Part shown: positions 18,086-29,600 of the stretch, piece after piece | How the letters are laid out: each line of letters begins with the position of its first letter | Numbering within the stretch: the first letter of the stretch is position 1 | Assembly: GCA_963970005.1 (NCBI GenBank) | Contig: CAXAMN010026384.1 | Span: forward strand, 520,428 to 584,427 | Direction: 5' to 3' | Length of the DNA: 64,000 nucleotides | Source: Durusdinium trenchii | Taxonomy: Eukaryota; Sar; Dinophyceae; Suessiales; Symbiodiniaceae | Translations under genes and position numbers: made by a program | Notes under the pieces: generated by a model | What the model was told of the DNA's origin: nothing | Databases searched by the model: none | What the model saw: the letters and a program-made list of their open reading frames with translations, nothing else

Positions 18086-18794
18086 TGGGCCCACAGTCGC
18101 TTACAACAGTTTTGCAAGTTTGTGTCTGTCTGTCCCTGAAACTGCGCCCGACTTCTGCCACCCAAGGCATTTGCAAGGCCCCATGTGCATTTTCAAGGCG
18201 GGCTACCCATAAGGGTGAAGTTAAAGATTGACAAGCAGAAAGGGAAGTAAATCGGTAGAAATAACATGCAGAGAATCTTGGCTTCAGGGCGGCAGGCTTT
18301 TCTTTGGAGGGAGCCCGCTCATCCATTGGTCCGGCAAAAGATCAAAGGGGAGGATGGAGTTTGCATTTTAAGCTGCAACTTGGCACAGACCTAGCTGTTG
18401 TGAAGTCGCTTTGAATCTTTTCGCAACTTAGTTTTTAAGTTCTCCACATTGAAGGGAACAAGATGCGTAATCAGTGCTGTGCCTGCGTGCGCTAGCCTGG
18501 CCTTCACGGTTCTGCGTAGTAGGTTTAGGGAACGAAAGAACGATGTGGTTGGGACGTCAGGTTTAAAACTGCAGCGATACTGTCAGCAGGGTGATGCCTA
18601 AATAATCATCCTTTCGTGACAGCGACGTTTCGCAGCTTTGCAGAACACGAACACTTTACAGCTATGAGTGATGTTGTCAAACCTGGGTTGCGTGCGAACT
18701 TGCGATAAATGCGCACGAATTCGCGGACAAGTTGCATAGCAATACTGGCTGTCACGTTTTTGTCAACATCTAAGCCAAACTGCTGTAACTGCTG
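18086..18794 (+). other. PKS intron between KS and DH, no acyltransferase
   Basis: About 700 bp without a recognised exon. An AT domain needs about 900 coding bases and a GHSxGE motif, and neither is present here. This is the basis for calling the module AT-less. Confidence 0.6.
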
Positions 18795-18875
18795 TGGTCA
18801 TATGACCTAAATGTGCGAGGTCCGATCGATGGGCATGTCCTGCAACTCTTGTCGCACCACATTGTTCATGGAGAG
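18795..18875 (+). CDS. PKS exon: dehydratase catalytic-His segment
   Basis: The frame reads GHVLQLLSHHIVHGE and then a GC donor (intron from 18876). With the next exon it forms the DH signature H-x3-G-x4-P: His codon 18858-18860, Gly at 18870-18872, Pro in the next exon. The upstream limit is uncertain. DH removes water from the beta-hydroxyacyl-ACP. Confidence 0.7.
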
Positions 18876-18952
18876 GCCACCACATTGTCTATGAAGCTTT
18901 TCATGCTGGCTGCGTTGTTGCAGTCAGCCACCTTTCAGCGCCGCTCTGCCAG
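18876..18952 (+). other. GC-AG intron inside the DH active-site motif
   Basis: A 77-nt intron starting GCCACC and ending CTGCCAG. It splits H-x3-G-x4-P between the Gly and the Pro, and removing it keeps the frame. Confidence 0.7.
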
Positions 18953-19010
18953 GTGGTTGTGCCTGGTGCTTGCTACCTGGAGATGATTTTGGCAGGCTTG
19001 AGAACCCACC
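18953..19010 (+). CDS. PKS exon: dehydratase PGxxYLEM segment
   Basis: Reads VVVPGACYLEMILAGLR, the classical vVvPGagYLEMalaA block of PKS dehydratases. The donor is probably around GGCTTGAG near 19003-19010. Confidence 0.8.
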
Positions 19011-19231
19011 TAGGACCCCAGGAGAGGCATGGAGAAGTGACATGCTGAAAATCAGCAAGATGTGAAATGCAGTGACTCTGCTTACAGGAGGCTTGGTGTA
19101 TTGAAAACCTTGGGTTTGCAAAACCCCTAGTCCTGCGACTGTCACAAGATGGCCGACTGGAGGATCGCATTGAACGCATTGAGCATGGTCCTGATGTTTG
19201 TTGCGGTTTTGCATGGTTGTAACCAAGACAG

Positions 19232-19320
19232 GAGCCTGTGCAGCTACGATTGCTGATTTGGCCAGATGGCCGCTTAGAGGCTCGAACTTGCCCACCCGCA
19301 AACTTGTCCCCTGATCGTTC
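19232..19320 (+). CDS. PKS exon: dehydratase, N-terminal hot-dog strand
   Basis: After AAGACAG the frame reads EPVQLRLLIWPDGRLEARTCP, like the 'VQL-x-L-x(3)-DG-x-L-E-I-x-S' strand pair of DH domains. In another phase, 19315-19410 reads SEVGDDESITTHVEERRVESYEK, which resembles the following 'W-x-x-H-V-x-G' stretch and may be the next exon. Confidence 0.5.
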
Positions 19321-19464
19321 CGAAGGTCGAAAGCGAAGTGGGGGACGACGAGAGCATCACCACTCATGTGGAGGAACGTCGGGTCGAAAGCTACGAGAAG
19401 AATTGTTCATTTGCTTGATTTCTTTTCATGGCTAGCTTACTTTGTTTCACATTCCGCCTCGCAG

Positions 19465-19590
19465 GCAAATTGGATCCAACTCCAAGGTGGGTGGCAGAAC
19501 AATCAGATTGAAAAGGACAAGCATGACTTGGCGAAGCTACGAGAAGAATGTCCTGAAGATGTACCGTTCCAAGCCCGAATCTTCACACTT
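19465..19590 (+). CDS. PKS exon: dehydratase inter-hot-dog helix
   Basis: After the acceptor CGCCTCGCAG the frame reads IEKDKHDLAKLREECPEDVPF, which fits the 'L-x-x-L-R-x-x-C-P-E-x-V' helix between the two hot-dog folds of PKS dehydratases. The end is uncertain. The YGP motif that usually follows was not found, so an exon may be missing between here and 22868. Confidence 0.45.
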
Positions 19591-22500
19591 CACAGCCAGC
19601 AGACTAACTGCACCTGAGTGGTGGCAATTCAGTCTTTAGATTGAAGCAAGGTGGACATTGAGCTCATGTACTCCTTTGGGGTGAAGAGCGGACTGCCACT
19701 GCAGCCACGCTTCCGTTGTGTTCGTCAGGAGAGCTTTGTGGGCCGATTCAGTGGTTAGCCTGGTTATTCTGCAGAAGTGGTGCTCCTACTGATGTAAGTT
19801 TCCCTTGTAACATACGTAAAACATGGTAAATGATAGTGTATTTGGCATGTCCATGTGCCAAACCCCCAGCAAAATGCACATGTTCAATCATTTGCTGCCC
19901 ACTTCAGTAAATGCCTCGCAACAATTCGCAAGATGTAAGTTTTGCATCACCTGTATTTGCCTCCCATTGGAAAAGACAACAGAAAACATCCCTGTTGCTA
20001 CCGGCTAGGTGAATTGAGTGTGGTCGAGCACGGAAAAACAGTTTTACTTATTTTTATTTGACGCATTTAGTTAAAGGATTGTCTAAAATGGGTCTTAAAC
20101 CACTGGTTGCCAGCGACAGATTTGCAAACTTGTCAAATTATATAACCAGTTTGGAAAACATCGCGGTATAGCCTAGCTGTTTGAAGCGGGAACCCGTTCT
20201 ATTCAACGTCAGTGAGCTATAATATGATGATGTGAAGTGCACGCTGTACACTTGAAGCGTTTTCCACTTTTGACCCCCGTCACCGTTCCCTCTTGAGACT
20301 GCGAGGGTATTCGCCTTGCAAAAGGCTGCGCCGTGCGTTCGCTCCGACGAACGTGTCGTTCTACTTGGTTGGTGGACCTAGGGTGCCAACACTCGCTTTG
20401 GATTGGTAGAGCCACGGCTCTGGGCGACCTTTGCGCCTTCACCAACGAGGTCACTTTCCCATCCACATATAAAAGCCATGAGAAGTCCGGGAATACTCTT
20501 ATTTGCTTGGCTGAAAACCTGGACTCTCAATATGTACCTCCCAGAAAAACCTGGCCCAGTGCATCCCAGGCAAACCACTATACAAGCCCTCAGTGACTCG
20601 AGCCGGAAGATTCCTGACCAGTGGCACGAGCCGTGCGGGGTGACTTCCCCAAACCCACCGGGCAACCACTGGGTCAAACCGTGCGCCCTCTCCCTCGGAC
20701 CGGGACCGTCTCACACCGTGGTCAACCGCACGGGTACTGTGTAAGCGGTGGTTGGTGTAAAACGTCTTGGTGGAAGCCACACACTTTACTGTAAATATGG
20801 ACACAGATACCGGCTGTAAGACTTCTTCGGGACCGGACCTGAATCCGTAAAGGTTGTTTTAACGCTTGACATAAACCAGCATAAACATCGACTGGAAAAC
20901 TTCTTCGGGGCGGGACTGCGTGACCTGAATCCACACAATTTTGTTATAGAGCTGCACCTCTAAGCTTTATGTTCATTGTTCATCCCATCCTTTTCTGCCA
21001 CGCTCTTTCACTTTCTCTTTCACCTCTCCCGCCTGTCTTTGCTTTACATTTCACCATCATGCAAGCACGCCAGAGCAACTCTACACCTAAACGCTCTTGG
21101 GCCGTCCGTTGTCTAGTTGTTATTGTTGTTCCTTGTTGTTTCTTCAAGCTCCGTTTTTCCAGGATACCGGAGAGCAGGAGCTGACATCGACGTCGCTGTT
21201 TAGAACGCCTGAAGGTTCCCGCCCTTCCACCTTCCGGCTTTTCTACCTTTCGTGTCTCCTGATGATTTTGTGGTTGCTCCTGAAGCCTGGATGAAAACCA
21301 AAGGCCAACAATGTGAAACATGGAGCATCATGCGCTGATCTGTGCTTGTGAATGTTTCATGATTCGATGCTCGACGGACACTCTCTTGAAACCATTACTT
21401 CCAGACCCATTTCAGATAACTTTGCGGGAACATTAAAAAAATATAGTATTTTTTTTAAATAAAATGACTCGTGCAGACCTTTGGTGTTTGACATGGCCTT
21501 TTACAGTATTTATATAACCAAGTTCAGTCAGGATAAAATGAGCGGGTGGACTCTTATAGTCGGTAGCAATGGGGATCAAAAGAACCTTCAAACATAGTTT
21601 TGCATGTTAGACTGTTCCTTTTGTTAGCCTTGCTTTTCGCAAGGATTTTGTAGTTTTTCCTGGTTCCTAGTTTTTCCAGGAACGTTGACCTATATGTTTG
21701 TCAAGAGTCCTGTACACTGTATCGTTTTTTATTTTTGAACTTTAGCTTGCCCTTCTTGATCTTGATGATCTTTTCCAGTATTAATTGGTTGTTTTGTGGT
21801 TTTCAGTGTTTCTCCAACTAAACTGATTTGTTTCGGGCTCATGTCGCAGCTCCTGTTCATCCAACGATCTTGAAATAGTTGCTCCTTTGTTTTGTCACTG
21901 CTACCTTTCCTTCTTTTTTGTTTTCCCCTATTCATTTAGCTCTAGTATTCGTTTGCATGTCTTTTTTTGAGCCCCTTCCTTGGTTAAATTGATTTGCCTA
22001 ATCTTCTCTATTTCAGTCTACGTCTCCTGTACTTCTTGACTTCTTCTTCGCATCATTCATTGTTGTGTATCATTCATTGTTGTGTTGTTCGCCACAAACT
22101 GTTCGTATTCTCAAAAGGCTTCTCATTTAGTCAATTACTTCTTCTTGCTGCTTAGCTCTTTCGATGATTGGATCCCTAGAAGCGAAATACGAACGACATA
22201 CAATAGAAGGAGCTCGGCCAGAGAAAACAAGGTTGATTGACCGCTATCATTGCAATATACACCATAACATGTTAATTGCATTGTTTAATTTCAGTTACCA
22301 TTGTACTTAAACAGTGGCTCTTCCCTTCTTGGATAGGTTGTTTATTATAGATAAAACCTTTACAGAGCATAGCTTAGATTTCTTAGACACGAACTTCAAA
22401 ACTTGTGATCCTTGCAAAAGAACAGCATGGAACAGCCTTTTGTAGTATAAAGTTTTTGGAAGGCACTGTGCTCATATTAGATGCACTCATACAGTCAAAG

Positions 22501-22867
22501 TGACGCATGAACACAGTGACAAATTGACAATTGCCTTGTAAACTAGAGGATCTGGATAAGTTGGGATGCATTTCGATACAATCAGAATCTGATCAACGAT
22601 AAGAATTCCAGAAAGGAACATATATAAAAATAGCCGTGTATGATACAGGGCATGTTAAAACATATTAATTCTTGAATAGTCAATTATATATATAGTTAAA
22701 ATAAGTATATCGTTGTAAAAGAATCGTGCATTGCAACAGACATGTGTGTTTTACTGTGTGTTTGAGCTTATCATATACATACATTAAGCATTGTAAAACA
22801 CAATGTCCTGAAGCATCTGAAAGGCTAATTTTACATCATTACCAACACCCACTCTCCTATTCTACAG
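19591..22867 (+). other. Intron-like region, no recognised gene
   Basis: About 3.3 kb without a supported exon. It holds AT-rich stretches (21420-22730), a pair of diverged direct repeats CTTCTTCGGG...CCTGAATCC at about 20821-20845 and 20900-20933, and the acceptor CTATTCTACAG at its right end. One DH exon (YGP-type motif) is expected here but was not seen. Confidence 0.5.
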
Positions 22868-22930
22868 GTTCAAGTGCAAAAGAAAGAGCCTTCTGGACTT
22901 GCAAGACTGGAAATGGAGCGTGATGGTGCG
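22868..22930 (+). CDS. PKS exon: dehydratase, start of second hot-dog
   Basis: Reads VQVQKKEPSGLARLEMERDG, matching the 'g-e-x-L-A-R-L-x-L-P' strand that precedes the second DH active-site block. The acceptor is CTATTCTACAG (ending 22867). The link to the next exon needs a phase change, and the 46-nt stretch GTGCGC...CTTCTTCAG between them looks like a very short intron but does not restore the frame exactly. Confidence 0.6.
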
Positions 22931-22959
22931 CACCAAACCAACCCGTTTTGCAGCTTTTC

Positions 22960-23170
22960 TTCTTCAGATTCGAGGAACCCTCAATACGCGGAGGTACTCA
23001 GACGGGATTTTTGCTTGGACCATCAGTCATTGACAGCTCTTTCCAAGCATTAATGGCCTTGGCGGATCCAGATGTTGGCATTGGCTCCTTGAAGATCCCT
23101 TTGTCAATCAAGAGGCCGATAGTCCGATCCACTTTCAGCTTCAGTGCGGGGTTGGCAAGGTGGTGTTACA
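22960..23170 (+). CDS. PKS exon: dehydratase second active-site block
   Basis: Reads GFLLGPSVIDSSFQALMALA and, a few residues later, GSLKIPLSIKR. VIDSSFQ is the D-x-x-x-Q motif that carries the catalytic Asp of PKS dehydratases (compare HPALLDAalQ), and KIPLSIKR matches the following 'lPvsi-x-R' strand. With the His in the 18858 exon, the DH has both catalytic residues. Confidence 0.75.
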
Positions 23171-23883
23171 GGACTTGCAACTGGTAGTTTGGTAGCGGTA
23201 GGTGATGGTAGTAGTCTAGTCTAGGAGTCGTCGCGTCGTAGTCTAGATCAAGGCGAAAAGGCTTTTCAAACGGTGGATCACTTCTGGGGTGGTGAGAGAC
23301 GCTCGGCCTTTTCAATGAAACACATTTTTTTTTCGATCAAGCTTCCGTGAAGATTATGTTTTACTTTCACTGTGTTTGATGGTGTTCTGTATTTAGGCCA
23401 GAACCTGTTTGGAAGATTTTGGAAGAACCTGTTACTGTAAGTAGTTTACTCCGGAGGGCCAAACTCGCAGGCTGCAGCCAACTGGTCGTGCCTACTCCAT
23501 CGGAATTTGGTCACACTTCCAGCTCTTGGACTGGACGCCGCATTCAACTGTTTTCAGGCGACTCAACATTGATTAGCTCAAACATGCCTCGAGCTTTTTG
23601 GCTCTAAGGTTTGAAGACTTCTTTCTGAAGCGCATTCTTTTTGGAAGTGTGCTTTTGAGGTCTTGGATGGTGAATGATGCGGGTGAGAGTGTTCTGTACT
23701 TTGACTCAGTGCACTTACAAGAAGTCCGGGATGAGCATTTGCAGAAGGTGCAGCCTTGAAGTGTTTGGCTGCGAACGGACAGTTTATGTGTTTGTTGTTG
23801 TCCTTCTCGTCGTGCGGTTAATTTATTCTTGTTATTTGCTTTGTGTGTCGTATACCTGTGTGCTTCTCATGCCTCTAAGTCAG

Positions 23884-23985
23884 GTGCTGCAAGCGTCTGG
23901 CCGACTTGGCGCTGAGCAGCAAGCTTTGTACTCGAGCAATTGGCGACAAATGTCTTTCGACCCCGCCGCCTTGACTCGAAATTAA
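23884..23985 (+). CDS. PKS exon: DH to structural-KR linker
   Basis: After the acceptor CTAAGTCAG the frame reads VLQASGRLGAEQQALYSSNW. ALYSSNWRQM matches the 'LY-x-x-x-W-x-P-L' block that begins the structural (pseudo) KR half in reducing PKS modules. A possible coding stretch at 23413-23600 (LVVPTPSEFGHTSSSW) may belong to the same linker but was not identified. Confidence 0.6.
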   Translation: MLQASGRLGAEQQALYSSNWRQMSFDPAALTRN

Positions 23986-24429
23986 TCGAGCTCAGCGACT
24001 TCGAGGTTGCCTTACCCGTGTGCGGACGAGTAGCTACCAAACTTGTGCAGACAAATTGCTGCTAAGGTTGCCCTGCCACGAAGTGCTTATGCTGGTTGGT
24101 TGATCTTGGGCCGATCCCAAGATATAAGGACGGCAGTGTAGACACATTGCCAATGATTTGTAGTAATGAGAGAATCGAAGGAGTATGCCTTTACCGCCGA
24201 AAATGACAGGTTTGTTGAATTCTGTTCTCTGTGAGGAAGTCTGGACTCAAAGAAGCAGGCTGCCTTTGCATAACGTGCACAGCCCATGGCCATGAAGAAG
24301 CCGAGCAAGGAGCAGGTCACGATCATGGCGACTCATGCAACTATCAAGATGAGTCGGTCAGCCCCCGAGCACACAGAAATAAGGTGCTTTTTTCCTGACT
24401 CGTTCTTCCTTGCTTCTTTTTTTTGAATC

Positions 24430-24910
24430 TTGGATGACTTTTCCTTGGATGTGCGTCAAAGTATTGAGTCCTACCGTTGGTCCAAGGCATTGGAAACCAT
24501 CCTTCGCAAAGCCAAGTTGGTGATTTTTGTCGGTGGCCTCGCGCAAGGCGACAGTACAAACTGTCAGAAACATGGCACAGAAGACGTCGATGTGCTGGTG
24601 CTGGCTCTGCACCTTTGTCGCAGCTCTTCAGCACCAGAGCCTGTGAAGACAATGGGGAGCACTTTTACAGAGAAGCCAAGACCATTTTTCTCAATAGCCA
24701 GTCTAAACGCCCTTAGCAGTTGCCAATCTAAAGATGTGTTTTCTGGCGGTTTGACCGCCCATCTTCAAGGTGCTGCTTCCCGCACGTCAACCCGGCTCTT
24801 CTTTGTGACTTGCGGCGGCTCTGAGCCGATTCATGGAGGGCTCTGGGGCTTTGCGCGGACGGTTCGCTTGGAGGAGCGTTGGCGAAACAGCTTGCACTTT
24901 GCACAGTCTT
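24430..24910 (+). CDS. PKS exon(s): structural ketoreductase (pseudo-KR) subdomain
   Basis: A 163-codon open frame. LVIFVGGLAQGD and DVDVLVLALHL look like the Rossmann strands of the KR structural subdomain, and TRLFFVTCGGSEP followed by GGLWGFARTVRLEE matches the 'r-l-w-l-v-T-x-G-a ... a-x-l-W-G-l-g-R-v-x-a-l-E' signature. This half is non-catalytic and, in modules with an ER, sits before the ER. The exact start and stop are not fixed. Confidence 0.75.
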
Positions 24911-25824
24911 TTGATTGAAATCTTCCCTTCCCTTTTCGTGCGTGTAACATCTTGTAACACTGTAACCTCAACTATCAATTGATGCCACTAGGCTTCTAGC
25001 TTACAGCTGAAAGGGGAAAACTTTGGTGTTTGTTTCACAGGCATTGTGATAATTGTGGCATATTGTGGGCTGCACGGCTGCGCCCAATGCCCAACCCCTG
25101 CGTTTTTGGCACTGGGTTTTTGGATTTCTTCACTCTTCTGAGATTCCAGCTGCCACGGGTGTAAAACGGCCTGAATGATCAATGGTTCTGGGATGTTCTA
25201 GGCCGTACTTGGTTCTTCTGGGTGGTTGTTGCTGATTATGGTGGTGTGTGGTGGGTCGGCTGCGCGTTGTTTGGCGGCGGCACGTTGGTGGTGACACGGC
25301 GTGGCTGGTGGATAAAACTCGGAATCAGCGACCACGAATCGTTGACCGTGGCTTGTGGGACGTCGTTCGTGGTGGCAGGTTGTTGGTGTTGGTGTTTCCT
25401 TTTTTGGTGATTGTGGCCGTGGGTCCGTGCTGATTTGTGTTGGGTCGGTCATTTGTGTTGGTGAGTGTTCTTGTTGGTGAATGTTTGTTGTCATTCTTCG
25501 CGTTTGTCAAGGATTGGAATTGGAGGATACTCGCTGTTGTGAGATGAAGTAGCTGCATGTGGAGCAGGATGGGGGCTCAAGAATGGTGCACGATGAGTTG
25601 GTTTTGATTTCGTAAAACATCACAGATCACCACACTACTCACTCACGCCTTCAAGATTTGTATCATTCCGTGTCCTACCTGCTTTTCTTTCCATTGTGTG
25701 CACTGTTCTAACAGAAACGGGTGAATGGAAGGATCGTGAGTCCTTCACAGCTTCTTCTTCCCCAGACCAGGTCTTTGGATGTCTTGGGTCTTTGTCAGTC
25801 CTGCGCAGAGAGGTTTCTGAATCA

Positions 25825-25972
25825 CGTGTGTGTGTATGTATGTATGTATGTATGTATGTATGTATGTATGTATGTATGTATGTATGTATGTATGTATGTA
25901 TGTATGTATGTATGTATGTATGTATGTATGTATGTATGTATGTATGTATGTATGTATGTATGTATGTATGTA
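25825..25972. repeat. TGTA microsatellite, LINE tail
   Basis: About 36 units of TGTA. On the minus strand this is a (TACA)n tract directly 3' of the LINE's last stop codon (75 bp away), so it is read as the element's tail. Confidence 0.85.
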
Positions 25973-26046
25973 TTTTTTCTACTAAAGGTTATTGCGTCGT
26001 TCGCCTTTGGCGGGCTGCTAGGGCTTTGCCTCAGGGCTGCTTGCGC

Positions 26047-26616
26047 TCAGAAATACGTGACTTCGATCGTGTCCTCCTTCTGTGCAGGAACGGACTCTGG
26101 ATCCGAGCTTGGCTGGTTGCCCTCTTCCGAAAAACCCGCCGGTGATGGGCTTCTCTTTGTTGGCCCTGTGTCATGAAGACCAGTGAGGTCGTTGCGGTCC
26201 GTTACATCTGCCCACGGGCTGGGTGTCATGGCCAAGGCAGGTGGGGCTGTGGCATTTGCCTGTGTCCTGGCATCGAGGTCAGTGTTGAAATGCAACCTCC
26301 TCGGGGTGGGACCGGTAGCACTGGTCTCATCAAGGTTCCTGGTGTGAGTGACACCCAGTCTGGGTCGCTTGGCTTGCTCAACCTCATGGTCCTCAGGTGG
26401 GGTGCTAGACCCTGGTGCATGGGATGAGCGTGAGGCTGCTTGTGATGCTTGTTCTGTTTGCCTGCGGAAAAGTTCAGTGAGTGGAGTGGAAGACTGACTT
26501 CCTGAACTTTTGCAGGGCTTTTTGACAGCCGCAGTGTGAATGAGCCTTTGCTGGCCATCAAGATGGAGAGTGATGCCACACTGTGTGCAAGTGACTCGGT
26601 TGCCCTTTTGCCACAA
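26047..26616 (-). pseudogene. LINE family 2 copy A, C-terminal part after an in-frame stop
   Basis: In the same phase as the 1284-codon frame and separated from it only by a TAA at 26656-26658. It starts within LWQKGNRVTCTQCG (a CxxC pair), continues with a Ser/Pro-rich region and ends DTIEVTYF. Copy B has Cys where copy A has the stop, so the TAA is a mutation in this copy or a readthrough site. The role of the CxxC pairs is unknown; they probably form a small zinc ribbon. Confidence 0.7.
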
Positions 26617-26655
26617 GACATGACTGGTGTGGCCTGCATGCTGTTGTTGATATGG

Positions 26656-29600
26656 TTAGTCCAAGCATCTTCCATGAATGAAATCCTGGAAGAGTTGTTC
26701 ATTGCTCCGTTTGTGTATATTCGTGCCACATCGGCTGCATTTTAAGTAGCCTGTTGTCTCTTCCAGCTCATGTTGCCCAGGAGGTGGTCGATGGTCCTCC
26801 TGTTGCTGCAGGATTTGCTTGATGACCTGGGTCCTGGTCAGTTTCTTGGGCATTGGCTGGTGCGGCTTTTCTGGAGGTGGCAAGTGCTCCTCTGCAGTGA
26901 GTTGCTGGCACTCTTCATTGAGGCGCTCCTCCAGGACTTGCACAGTCAGAGCCTGGTGCACCCGAATTCCACAGACTCTGCGGTGTGGTTCCCATCGATG
27001 ATGGGGTGCCTGCCAAGGTTTGCAGCATCTGGCAATGAGCTGCTTCTTGTGCTGTTTTGTGTGTTTGCCCTGATGCCGGTCCGGCCGTTGGTGGATGTAG
27101 TGCTCTTTGTCCTTGTAGATTTTCTCCAGGCGGTTGATGGCATGGGTATAGATGAGGTGATGATCATCATCGAGGACCTTTTGCCACTCAGTACTCTTTG
27201 GGTCCTGGTACTGCTTTGCTCGTTCCCATGCCGTCAGTGCAGCATCCCGCTGCCTGCGCCGGAGTTGTGGTTCACTTCCAGGGTCTGCAGGAGATCTGGA
27301 GTTGCGGGCAACATAAAGAACCGTGATTCTTTTGAAGTCCTGCTCTTCCACATATTCCAACTGGTCCTGAAATGGGCCTCGATGCCGTTCCTGGGTCCAG
27401 GCTTCCCACACCGTGACCATCTGGACTATGACTCGAACCGCAGTTGTGGTATGTTTGGCCAATGCCACCAGTCCTTCCATCAGTGCTCTGGCCTTGGTGT
27501 GTGGTGCCGCTGGTGCACCTGTGATGGCCCCCAGCCGTTGAAGCTGCCCCAAGGTCATGTGATGCGCACAGAGGCCGAAGATCCAAAGTTGATCCCGCTG
27601 GTCATAGCTTGATGGGGTTGCATCCAATGTGAAAGCCCACCGATGCTGATGCGGTGCCAGCGGCTGCAGGTTTTGCCATGCCCCATGTCCCTGGTACGGC
27701 TGTGGGATGTGCTTGTGATCTTGTGGTTCGAGTGGTATCCAGCCTGCCGTCCAGAGAGGAGTCTCATCATCACTAAGGATTCTTTCGGCCCACTCCGGTG
27801 GCATGGGTTCATGCTGTTGAGTTTGATGCCACTTGCACAGCCACAGGATATGCTTGGTGGTTGCTGGGACATTGCAAATTGGACACTGTTTGGGCTTTCC
27901 ATCCGCCCTGTAGTGAAGGGCTGCCTGGGTCCAGGTCCTCAAGTGTGGTTTGAGTGCGCCTGGAATTCTTTTGAGCACCTGCCTGTATGTGTGCCAGTCC
28001 AATCCTGCAACCAAGTGCTGGTGATGTGCTTTGGCCGCCAGCCTTGCAGTTCTTTGGGCCTTGGCTTCACGAAGCAAAAGGCGTTCCAGCTTCCACCAAG
28101 GATCCTGCAAGGAAAGCTCTTCTTCGAGCATGTAGGGGCCACTGGGCCTATGCCATCGGTGTAGATCATGCACCTGCCATTGCCACTCTTTCATGTAGGC
28201 TATTGCTGCCGCCATCGGACCTTTGACCACATACCAAGGGTGCTGTTTCTGCTCAAGCTGCTGTGCCAGCTCCGTCCATGCCTGTTCAAGGTGCTGGATT
28301 TGCTCCGGTGGCCAGCTGTGGTACAGTGTGTGGAGCGCTTTGATGTGATGCAAAATGACCTGATCCCCCGGATCCATGTATTTGTGGCTGTGGATGTCAT
28401 AGGTGCTATCCAGCATTCCTCCAGCATGGTGCCCTAGATGGGTTGCTAAGCCTTGACGTAAAGCAATTCGATACCGAGGCGCTAGGCCTTGAGCTTCAAC
28501 GCCCCAGAGTGCGACCGGCTGAATGCCGCCTTTGTGGAGCCTGAGCCGTATCTTCAGGGCAGGGATTTTTAAAGTCCTCAATCGGAGTTTCCGTTGTTTG
28601 GCTTTCTGGAAACGTTGTCTCATCACCGGAATCCTCCTCCTGCGAGCTGCTTGGTGATCAATGCCTAAGTCTCTCATCACCGTCGAGATTGGTGGCTCAT
28701 GGTCTTGCAGCATGCTCTTCAGGGCCTGCTCTGTTTCTCGATCGGTGGCGACGAAAGCAGTCTTCTTGGGGTTGACCTTTAGTCCCAAAGTCGTCAACCT
28801 GTGGTGGAGATCTCTGTAAGCTTCAACTGCTTGTTGGGCCACCTGTGTGGCTGTTTTGCCAGTGAGATCGAAACCAACATCATCCACCCAACTAGAGAGG
28901 TTGGCCTGGGGCTGCTGTGCTTTCCATGGGATGAGGGCGGGTGCAAGCACTGCTTTTGCCAACAGGGGTGCCTGGGGGCATCCTGCCGGTACTCCACTGT
29001 CGACATGGAAGAACGGCGTCATCTCTTGCTCCGCCAGAATGGCTTTGGGTCCACTGTAGACCTGCATAGCTAGTTCCAACAGCAGGGGTGGGTATTCCAG
29101 CTTCAGTGCTTCCTCTTGCAATTTGGCCAATTGGATTGTGTCATAGAAAGTGGACATATCCATGAGCACGGTGATGCCATGGTGCTTCCTGGCCTTGGTT
29201 ACTTCTTGGCGTAGAAGTCGTTGTAGTGCCACATGAAGGACATTGGCTCCAGGTCTTGCCTTGTCATGCTGCATGGTGTCTGGGAGTTGTTGCTGCCACC
29301 TGTCCAGCATGGGTTTTCGGAGGCGGCACCAAACCCTCCACAGGGTGGAGGTGAGCGTGATGGGGCGCTCCAACTTCTGGTTTTTGGGTAGCATCACTAC
29401 CAGGTGCATCTGGAGCTGGGTTGGAAGCTCAGCCGTGCTTTCCATGGTTTGAAAGAGACGAAGTAGTGGCGTGAGGGCCAGTGGTGGGATGCTTTTGAGC
29501 ATTTGTGTGGACACAGCATCTGGACCGCTGGCTCGATCTGGTAAAGCCTTCAGAACTCGATGAAGCATCCCTTGTGTCAAAGGCTCAATGGTCGAAGCCT

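Noticed and set aside
18086..18794. Acyltransferase domain between KS and DH
   Set aside because: No GHSxG motif and too little space; DH exons start at about 18.8 kb.
23230..23320. Ribosomal 5.8S-like word GGTGGATCAC
   Set aside because: Only about ten bases resemble it; the neighbouring sequence does not fit rRNA.
25696..26176. Frames with long VCMY repeats
   Set aside because: They are translations of the TGTA microsatellite on the plus strand.
26770..27612. 280-codon plus-strand frame
   Set aside because: Lies fully antisense to the LINE family 2 polyprotein, which has RT motifs; a shadow frame.
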